64,000 nucleotides of DNA from positions 67,485 to 131,484 of the forward strand of contig JALVVN010000009.1 of the NCBI GenBank assembly GCA_027023405.1, in the 5' to 3' direction. The notes below the pieces were generated by a model. That model searched no databases. It had not been told where the DNA came from and saw nothing but the letters and a program-made list of their open reading frames with translations. This document shows, piece by piece, positions 57,691 through 64,000 of the stretch (positions are counted from its first letter, which is position 1; each line of letters starts with the position of its first letter). The translations under genes were made by a program, and so were the position numbers. The stretch is from Campylobacterales bacterium. Lineage in GTDB: Bacteria > Campylobacterota > Campylobacteria > Campylobacterales > QNZT01.

Positions 57691-59052
57691 CTAACTAAGC
57701 TCAATATTATATGTGTTGATCTTTTTCTCCAAACGATCTTTACTCATTCCAAGCGCTTTTGCACTCTCGTTCAGATCATAGGCATACTCTTTGAGTATCT
57801 CCTCGATAAGCTCTCTCTCTAAGTCACGAATCCCCTTTTTGCTCTTGCGCGTCTCCAAAAAGAGATCACTTGCTCTGATCTCATCCCCCTCACACAAGAT
57901 AGCCGCCCGCTCAACCACAGAGAGCAATTCACGAATATTACCCGGCCAGTCATATGCCAACAGCGCCTCTTTTGCCTCCTCGCTCAACGCTTTTGGGGGA
58001 ATATTATTTTTACGGCAAATCCCAAAGAGCGACTCCGTAGCGATATCCACGATCTCCTCTTTTCGCTCTCGAAGCGGTGGGATTTTGACAGGTATGGTAT
58101 TAAGCCGATAGTAGAGATCTTCACGAAATTCACGATGATCAATCTGATCTAAAATATCTGCATTGGTCGCAGAGACAATTCGTACATCGATCTTCATAGG
58201 CTTCACACCCCCAACACGCACAATCTCTCTCTCTTGCAATACGCGCAACAGTTTCGCTTGTAACGCCATCGGCATCTCACCGATCTCATCGAGAAAAAGC
58301 GTCCCTCCGTTAGCGCGTTCAAAATGCCCTTTCTTCATAGCGGTCGCATCGGTAAAAGCTCCCTTTTCATAACCAAAAAGCTCGCTCTCTAGGAGATTTT
58401 CCGGAATAGCTGCCATATTGAGTGCGATAAATGGACCGGCATAGCGATTGGAGTTTTCATGGATGTAGCGTGCAAAGAGCTCTTTTCCGACACCACTCTC
58501 CCCCAACAGCATCACTGAAGCATCACTTTTTGCAGCTTTTTTTAATATACTAAGTATCGATTCCAACACGGCGGAAGTTCCAAAAAATTTTTTCCGTCTG
58601 TCACTCCCCTGCTTTCTTCTCTCTACTTTTACTTTGCGTGTATCTTCCATTCCGACACGCCTATCCGTACCATGAGATCGATGTTCATTTTGTTTGTGCA
58701 TCTCTCGAACTTTGGCACTTCGTCGAATCACCTCCACTAAATCATCGATCTCAAAAGGTTTAGTAAGAAAATCTTTCACACCCAGTCGAAGGGATTCTAC
58801 CGCTTTATTGAGTGTGGCATTGCCGGTCATCACGATAATATCACAGTTCGTATCAAGCTTTTTGATAAACTCGATACCATCCATTTTTGGCATATTGATA
58901 TCTGTGACAATCAGATCAAAACTGCTATCAATTTTTTTTAGTGCATCTAATGCATTTTTAAAAGTAAACAGCTCAAACTCTTTAAAATCTTTGAGTGCTA
59001 ACTCCAAAGATTTACGCATATTGATATCATCTTCGACAATCGCTATTTTCAT
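57691..59052 (-). CDS. flgR: sigma-54-dependent response regulator, FlgR-like
   Basis: This 453-residue NtrC-family activator works with RpoN. The receiver domain (1-110) has acidic pocket D8-D9, phospho-acceptor D51 and K98. The AAA+ domain (160-380) has Walker A GESGVGKE (184-191), the sigma-54 loop GAFTDA (231-236, usually GAFTGA) and Walker B TLFLDEIGE. A Fis-like HTH is at 408-453. A basic linker (113-158) with DRR and ERRKQGSDRR separates the first two. FlgR controls the class 2 flagellar genes in Campylobacter; here that role is inferred from order next to asd. The cognate FlgS is not in the window. Confidence 0.85.
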   Translation of the reverse strand: MKIAIVEDDINMRKSLELALKDFKEFELFTFKNALDALKKIDSSFDLIVTDINMPKMDGIEFIKKLDTNCDIIVMTGNATLNKAVESLRLGVKDFLTKPFEIDDLVEVIRRSAKVREMHKQNEHRSHGTDRRVGMEDTRKVKVERRKQGSDRRKKFFGTSAVLESILSILKKAAKSDASVMLLGESGVGKELFARYIHENSNRYAGPFIALNMAAIPENLLESELFGYEKGAFTDATAMKKGHFERANGGTLFLDEIGEMPMALQAKLLRVLQEREIVRVGGVKPMKIDVRIVSATNADILDQIDHREFREDLYYRLNTIPVKIPPLRERKEEIVDIATESLFGICRKNNIPPKALSEEAKEALLAYDWPGNIRELLSVVERAAILCEGDEIRASDLFLETRKSKKGIRDLERELIEEILKEYAYDLNESAKALGMSKDRLEKKINTYNIELS

Positions 59053-59196
59053 GACTTTCCTTGATTTTTATAGAGACAATAAAGAGATTATAACAAAATA
59101 ATTTTAATTTCTTAATAGTACACTATGAAATAGATCTATTTACTTTGATTAATATTTCATTAATTTTACGCTTACAGTTCGCTAATTCTTATCCTT

Positions 59197-59202
59197 TATA
59201 CT
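59197..59202 (+). promoter_or_regulatory. candidate -10 for the 51-aa ORF
   Basis: TATACT, 35 bp before the ATG of the small plus-strand ORF, in the 184-bp divergent spacer shared with flgR. The -35 is weak (TTACAG, 19-bp spacer). Confidence 0.4.
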
Positions 59203-59236
59203 TTCGTTGTGACAATAATTTTTATAAGGAGATATT

Positions 59237-59392
59237 ATGAGTTTTATAGGTTTATTGACAGCTATTATGCTATTTACAATAACAGCATTTATGAGAGTAC
59301 TTGTGAAATCTGCAATACACTTATTTCGAAAGTGTACACAACATACTAACAGCAGTTCCTTCCAATCCTCTCATTATATCCAAGCTGTATAG
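59237..59392 (+). CDS. 51-aa small membrane protein, unknown
   Basis: This gene is too short for the ORF track. It reads MSFIGLLTAIMLFTITAFMRVLVKSAIHLFRKC, then a polar tail ending YIQAV. One transmembrane helix followed by a basic, amphipathic-looking segment is visible. TAAGGAG lies 5 bp before the ATG, the strongest ribosome binding site of this region, with a -10 box farther upstream. It is divergent from flgR and convergent with the mltB-like gene. I recognise no family. Confidence 0.6.
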   Translation: MSFIGLLTAIMLFTITAFMRVLVKSAIHLFRKCTQHTNSSSFQSSHYIQAV

Positions 59393-59399
59393 CTAGAAG

Positions 59400-59419
59400 T
59401 GCCTCATTTTTTCGAGGCA
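59400..59419. terminator. hairpin between convergent small ORF and mltB-like gene
   Basis: TGCCTC-ATTTTTTC-GAGGCA forms a 6-bp stem that overlaps the stop codon of the transglycosylase gene and lies 8 bp after the small ORF stop. No clear U-run, so it is a weak candidate. Confidence 0.35.
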
Positions 59420-60414
59420 TTTCTAAGTTCCTTGACAATCTCTCTTGAGAGTTGAAAAACACTCATCGCATAATATGCACTATGATTGTACCGCGTAATC
59501 ACACGAAAATTTCTCGCGACAATCCATAACTCATCAAATTTTGCACGGTCAAGTTTAATAAGGCGAACTTTACCATGGTAGTTCCACTCCCCTCTAGGAC
59601 GAATCCCCTTTAACTTTTGTAAAGTGTAGAGCTTTGTATAACCTGTTTTATATTTATGAAAACGCTCACCTTTGTAATAGGCGCGTATCGCTATCGGTTC
59701 ACCTTTACGCCACCCGTTTTTTTTGAGATAGTTGGCGATACTACCAATCGCATCGACGGGGTTTTGCATCCGTATCATACCGTCATGGTTAAAATCTACA
59801 CCATAATATTCATAATTGCTTGGCATAAATTGACCTAACCCGATTGCACCAAAATGGGAACTTTTAATCTGCCTAATATCGATCTTGTTGCGTATACAAA
59901 AGAGGATCAGCGCCTCCAACTCTTTTTGATAAAAGCGATTGCGTCGATTTTTCTTAAACGCCAAAGTCGCCAAAGTATCAAACACCGGATATTTCCCGAC
60001 ATTTTTCCCATAGACTGACTCAATACCGATCAATGCGGCTATAATCTCTTTTGGGACGCCATAAACTCTCTCTTCATTTTGAAAGGCTGTACGATATTTT
60101 CGTATAAATGTAGCGCCTTGCTTGGCACGCAGTGGCGTCACTTTCAGCGCCTTGTAACGATCCCATGCACCATGGTAAGGGTAGCGTTTTTGAAGTATTT
60201 TAGAAGGTTTTTTACCCTTTGAACGAACTCCCTTTAATATCTTGAGGGGTACCTCTTGTAGCGTAACATTTGCAAATAGTGATTCAAAATAAGAAGGCTT
60301 GATATTGTGAACTTTTATCATCTCGTGAATAAAGTGACGCACCTTTGGATTGGATCGCAGATCCGTTGCTTGGAGCGTCCATGCTAAAAGTAAAACTGTG
60401 ATAATAGATTTCAA
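59404..60414 (-). CDS. MltB-like lytic murein transglycosylase
   Basis: This exported 336-residue enzyme cleaves the MurNAc-GlcNAc bond with anhydro-product formation. A signal sequence (ITVLLLAWTLQA) precedes the SLT_2 domain; VPKEIIAALIGIESVYGKNVGKYPVFDTLATLAF holds the catalytic Glu in GIESVYG, and GLGQFMPSNYEYYGVDFNHDG is the second family motif. There is no lipobox, so it is likely periplasmic. Confidence 0.9.
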   Translation of the reverse strand: MKSIITVLLLAWTLQATDLRSNPKVRHFIHEMIKVHNIKPSYFESLFANVTLQEVPLKILKGVRSKGKKPSKILQKRYPYHGAWDRYKALKVTPLRAKQGATFIRKYRTAFQNEERVYGVPKEIIAALIGIESVYGKNVGKYPVFDTLATLAFKKNRRNRFYQKELEALILFCIRNKIDIRQIKSSHFGAIGLGQFMPSNYEYYGVDFNHDGMIRMQNPVDAIGSIANYLKKNGWRKGEPIAIRAYYKGERFHKYKTGYTKLYTLQKLKGIRPRGEWNYHGKVRLIKLDRAKFDELWIVARNFRVITRYNHSAYYAMSVFQLSREIVKELRNASKK

Positions 60415-60472
60415 ATAGACTCCTTATCGTAAATAGCAAAATAGTCTATCTGAAAATATTTTAAGGGTACAT

Positions 60473-62818
60473 CTAACTGTTTTTTCTACGATCCACAATA
60501 TCATGATAGATATATTTTTTGTCAAATTGATCGAGTTTATTATCTGCTTTTTTCACTGCATTGAGTATGAGACCACACTGCTTCAAATGCAAGCTCTCTA
60601 CCAAGTGATTGATACTATCAAGATATTTTTCATCTGTAAAATCTGATTTGAGTACAAAGAGTTTGAGATCGGCATACTTAAAGAGTACTGTTGCATCTGA
60701 CACATAGTTTACCGGCGGTGTATCAAGAATAATATAATCATACTCATTCTTTAACTCCTCTAACAACTCTGCCATTTTTTGAGAAGAGAGAAGTTCAGCA
60801 GGATTGGGCGGTATTTTACCCGATGTCACAATATGAAGATTCGCATATTTGGAGTGTTGCCAAACAACTTCTTTGAGTAACGCTTTACCAGCCAAGAGAT
60901 CACTCATACCTAGATCATTAGGAAGTGAAAATTTATGATGCAATTGCGGTCTTCGTAAATCTAGGGAGAGAATGATCGTCTTTTTGTCGCTCATTCCAAT
61001 TACTGCCGCTAAGTTTGCGGAAACTACCGTTTTACCTTCGTGCGGTACACTTGATGTCACAAGCACTACACGACTTTTTGATGTTTCCGGCACTACATAG
61101 TCTAAGTTTGCGCGGATCGCTCTAAATGCCTCACTTGCAGGTGAATCAGGCACTTCCAGCACATAGGCTCTGTTGTACATCTTTTCATCTTCAACATAGG
61201 GAATCACACCATAGAGAGGCAATGATGTTTTGGCGCGTACATCATCAATACTCTTAACACGCTTTCTAAAGCGAATCAAAGAGGCGATGAATGATGCCAA
61301 AAGTCCCAAAAATGCTGACACAACCAAGATCAGCTTTTTATTGGGCTTTGATGGTTTGAGTGGAATACTCGGCTTTCCTAATATCTCAATATCCGCAACC
61401 TTTGAAGCCTTAAGCAGTGTCAACTCTGACTTACGCTGCAGTAGATAGGAGTAGAGATCACCATTGACTTGTGAAATTCTCTCAAGATCGACAAGTTGTT
61501 GTTCGCTTCCCGGCAAATCTTGGAGCTTTTGATTCTCTTTTTTGTAAATCTTCTCTAAAGCATCTAACCGTTTTTTCAAATTAAGCTCAATACTTTGTGC
61601 CACACTCTTGATGGATCGTTGTATCGTTTGAATGCGACGCGTTGCGACAATCACATCAGGATGCTTCATGGTAAAGTTTGCCAACAGTGTATCACGCTGT
61701 GCTATCGCCTCTTGTAGATTTGTCACTAAAGTGCCTAAGAGTTGATATTCATTACTAAACCCTCCAACACTTGAATAATTCCCGGCATCCAGCTCTTTTT
61801 TCAAAATAGCAAAAGAGTGATAGGCAACTTTTGCCTCTTCAAGCTCTCGACTTGTCTCCACAAGGTTATCCATAATCTCTTGAGATTTGGTATCTACATT
61901 GATAATTTCATGCTTCTGTTTAAATATCTTAAGCTTTGTTGCAGAGAATTCAAGCTTCTTTTTCACACGATCAATTTGAGTATCGATAAATTTTAAAATC
62001 GCTGAAGTTGTTTTAGACTTGTTCTCAATATTCAATTCAATATAATCTTTTGCAAGATACTCCACAAACTCTTTTGCTCTTAATGGATTCGTATCCTCAT
62101 AAAAGATATCAATAACCGATGATTCAGCTGAGGCAGGTCTAACATTAAGTTGTCGTTTTGTTTGTTCTAGCAAGATCGGTTCATAAAGAAGATTAAAACC
62201 ATACTCTTCGCCAATTTTTGCTTGAATATTTTCAATCCAAAACGAAAAATCATCTGTTTTTATCTTCTCTCCATAGCGATAAAGATGTTGAGAAATGACC
62301 TTATTGTACCGACTCTTTTTCAGCAAACCCTCTTTTACTTTGATTTTAAAGTGATTTTCATCCACAGGTGTCACGATAAAAGTTTTCGTAAAAACTCTCC
62401 TGCTATAGACTTTAATGTCATGCAACAGGATCGGGGTATTGGTATAATAATCAGTTCGCGTCAATCGTCCTATCTGAAAGTAGTGTACATTGTCGGTCAC
62501 TTTCCTCAAAACTTTGGAAAGCAACACATCAGAATGAAGCACATCCAGCTCTGTTTCTAAACTTGATATATTAGAGGTGTGAAGATCTTGAATGATATCA
62601 TCAGGATTATTTCTCACTCCCTGCTCTTGATTAATATCCAATTTAAGTTGTGTGTGGGCTTCATAAACTGGAGTTTTAATATAGGCAATAAATAAACCTA
62701 TCATAATAAATAATAGAGTAATAAATACTGTTCTTAGTATATTTCTTCTATTAAACATACGAAACAGTAAGGCAAACGAGAGATATTCGTTTGGTGTTTT
62801 TGTATTATTCATTTTCAT
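60473..62818 (-). CDS. Wzc-like polysaccharide co-polymerase / tyrosine autokinase (second copy)
   Basis: The 781-residue protein has the same plan as the copy at 24963: helix (about 27-48), Wzz domain, coiled coil, second helix, then a BY-kinase domain with Walker A SSVPHEGKTVVSAN, ILSLDLRRPQL and YDYIILDTPP. The tail has only two close tyrosines (KYIYHD) and ends RRKNS. It follows a Wzy-like gene after 102 bp, so it may belong to a second polysaccharide locus to the right. Confidence 0.92.
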   Translation of the reverse strand: MKMNNTKTPNEYLSFALLFRMFNRRNILRTVFITLLFIMIGLFIAYIKTPVYEAHTQLKLDINQEQGVRNNPDDIIQDLHTSNISSLETELDVLHSDVLLSKVLRKVTDNVHYFQIGRLTRTDYYTNTPILLHDIKVYSRRVFTKTFIVTPVDENHFKIKVKEGLLKKSRYNKVISQHLYRYGEKIKTDDFSFWIENIQAKIGEEYGFNLLYEPILLEQTKRQLNVRPASAESSVIDIFYEDTNPLRAKEFVEYLAKDYIELNIENKSKTTSAILKFIDTQIDRVKKKLEFSATKLKIFKQKHEIINVDTKSQEIMDNLVETSRELEEAKVAYHSFAILKKELDAGNYSSVGGFSNEYQLLGTLVTNLQEAIAQRDTLLANFTMKHPDVIVATRRIQTIQRSIKSVAQSIELNLKKRLDALEKIYKKENQKLQDLPGSEQQLVDLERISQVNGDLYSYLLQRKSELTLLKASKVADIEILGKPSIPLKPSKPNKKLILVVSAFLGLLASFIASLIRFRKRVKSIDDVRAKTSLPLYGVIPYVEDEKMYNRAYVLEVPDSPASEAFRAIRANLDYVVPETSKSRVVLVTSSVPHEGKTVVSANLAAVIGMSDKKTIILSLDLRRPQLHHKFSLPNDLGMSDLLAGKALLKEVVWQHSKYANLHIVTSGKIPPNPAELLSSQKMAELLEELKNEYDYIILDTPPVNYVSDATVLFKYADLKLFVLKSDFTDEKYLDSINHLVESLHLKQCGLILNAVKKADNKLDQFDKKYIYHDIVDRRKNS

Positions 62819-62920
62819 ATCATCCTACACTTAAAGTAATAAATAGTTTACCACACAAAATTCTATGTCGCTGAAATATCACAAAAAAAGTAGTCATTTT
62901 TTTTATAGTGTGAAACATCG

Positions 62921-64000
62921 TTACACCTCCTCTTTGACAGATAAAGATTTTAAATTTTTAACTCGGATTTTTGAAAACATCAAGAGTATAAATGTCACAA
63001 AAAGAGGACTAAAGAGAGCTAAAAGATTATTTTTTGGCGATCCTCTAAAGACAAAATAGCCATACGCCATTGAATAGAGATAGATAAAAACAATTGAACC
63101 TTTGTACTTCTTATAGAGATTTTGAAAAATTGATGCTAAAACACCTCCATAGACACCATACACAAACATCCAAACAAAAATCCCCATAACCCCCATAGAG
63201 AAAGTAAAAGTTGCCAAAATACCGGGTAAAACTATAGGTTTATCAACGGCATAAAGAATTTTAGTGATCAGCGATTGCACCATATAGGGTTCTTCTACTC
63301 CAAAGAGAGAATTGGGTAGAATCCCTATCACTGCGCCATATAGATCAGTCAAATAACGATAATCTATCCCGTTCCCCGCCAATCCTAAAGCAGCCCCCAA
63401 TGAGATAATCGGATGCAAAAAGTTTGAAACGACTGTTGCATCTCGATGTAAATTTTCACGCTCTATCCGATGTTCAAAAGTGGAGACAAATTTATCATAG
63501 CCATCATTGGCAAGATCAGGAATGGCATGAAAAAGCGGATCTCCATATTTGATAAATAAAACACCTAAAATACCACCTATAATGAGAAAATTCAAATAGT
63601 AGTTTCGTTTGTACATTGCCGTAATCACATATAGTCCCAATCCGGTAAACAATATGAAACCACGACTGTTGATCAATGCAGCTCTCACAAAAAATATTCC
63701 AATAGAGATCAACAAAAAGATGATAAAATAGTGTCTATATTTATCATTCTCCTTTAAAAATACTCGATAATAGGCATAAAAAAGAAAAATTTGATTGAGC
63801 GGAAAGAGTTTTACAAGATAGGGTTTATTTGCTACCAATGTTCCTGTTCTAAAGTTTTCAGCATTGTTGATAGTTTGTGCCAATCCTCCATTGCTGTGCA
63901 AATAGACAACCATAATGAGGAGCAAAAAAAGATACCCGATAATAATCAACCAGAGTAGATATACTTCGTTCAAACGAAATTCAATCTCAAATCTTGAAGC
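62921..64000 (-). CDS. Wzy-like oligosaccharide repeat-unit polymerase, N-terminus cut by window edge
   Basis: The ORF track begins this at 63973 with a TTG codon, but the frame stays open to base 64000 (ASRFEIEFRLNEVYLLW), so the true start is outside the window. About ten hydrophobic helices and a large loop with RGFILFTGLG and GLAGNGIDYRYLTDLYGAVIG fit the Wzy/O-antigen polymerase family, which joins repeat units in the periplasm. Families of this type diverge greatly, so the label is based on topology and the wzc neighbour. Confidence 0.7.
   Translation of the reverse strand, partial: ASRFEIEFRLNEVYLLWLIIIGYLFLLLIMVVYLHSNGGLAQTINNAENFRTGTLVANKPYLVKLFPLNQIFLFYAYYRVFLKENDKYRHYFIIFLLISIGIFFVRAALINSRGFILFTGLGLYVITAMYKRNYYLNFLIIGGILGVLFIKYGDPLFHAIPDLANDGYDKFVSTFEHRIERENLHRDATVVSNFLHPIISLGAALGLAGNGIDYRYLTDLYGAVIGILPNSLFGVEEPYMVQSLITKILYAVDKPIVLPGILATFTFSMGVMGIFVWMFVYGVYGGVLASIFQNLYKKYKGSIVFIYLYSMAYGYFVFRGSPKNNLLALFSPLFVTFILLMFSKIRVKNLKSLSVKEEV

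Noticed and set aside
63971-63973. TTG start of the Wzy-like gene as given in the ORF track
   Set aside because: The frame remains open to the window edge, so this is only the first possible start codon inside the window.

Overview
The window is a dense, almost entirely minus-strand stretch of a Campylobacterota (epsilonproteobacterial) chromosome. Three things point there. A complete ribosomal superoperon runs rpsJ to rplQ with secY-map-infA in the middle. A ccoNOQP operon is followed by a DUF4006 protein and addBA. The chain hisZ-like/purA/fliJ-like/motE-like/DUF507/carA and the pair flgR-asd match the gene order I recall from Campylobacter jejuni. The cbb3 oxidase, ferredoxins and exopolysaccharide loci would suit a free-living, microaerobic, probably motile member such as the Sulfurovum/Sulfurimonas group. 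The genus is inferred, not shown.

Layout, left to right. (1) 1-9.0 kb: a truncated dicarboxylate/amino-acid symporter, an Aer/CetB-type PAS protein, a plus-strand VapBC-like toxin-antitoxin pair, a flippase-like membrane protein, the lipid cluster fabH-plsX-rpmF-yceD, ndk, a 2[4Fe-4S] ferredoxin, metK, then a plus-strand lipoprotein and a universal-stress-like protein. (2) 9.0-18.8 kb: one compact operon ccoN-ccoO-ccoQ-ccoP-DUF4006-34-aa peptide-TPM-like-FixH-like-addB-addA. (3) 18.9-23.7 kb: hisZ-like-purA-fliJ-like-motE-like-DUF507-carA. (4) 23.8-32.8 kb: an exopolysaccharide locus (GT4, galE, wecB, wecC, wza-like, wzc-like, wecA-like). (5) 33-39.2 kb: tkt, ispA-like, ybaB, panD, a thioredoxin-like ferredoxin, then nfu-like, TPR-like, murE. 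(6) 39.2-53.4 kb: the ribosomal superoperon. (7) 53.5-59.1 kb: DUF2853-PAP2-pssA and flgR-asd-UPF0114-hemE. (8) 59.2-64 kb: a small plus-strand ORF, a lytic transglycosylase, a second Wzc-like kinase and a truncated Wzy-like polymerase that runs off the right edge.

Functional links. WecB and WecC make UDP-ManNAcA from UDP-GlcNAc. GalE, the GT4 enzyme and the WecA-like enzyme start and extend a lipid-linked glycan, and Wza/Wzc export it. The second Wzc and the Wzy-like protein suggest another polysaccharide locus to the right. FabH, PlsX and PssA feed phospholipid synthesis. FlgR, the FliJ-like and the MotE-like proteins are flagellar functions scattered among housekeeping genes.

Most of the window is conserved housekeeping, and I see no CRISPR array, phage, transposase, rRNA or tRNA. 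The observations most worth following are an L22 ribosomal protein carrying a Lys-rich linker plus a helix-hairpin-helix domain, two unannotated small membrane-protein genes (34 aa and 51 aa), the co-transcription of addBA with the cbb3 oxidase, a 228-bp gap inside the ribosomal superoperon, and a dyad over the hisZ-purA promoter. Five of about 78 genes are on the plus strand, and these are the accessory or unknown ones.
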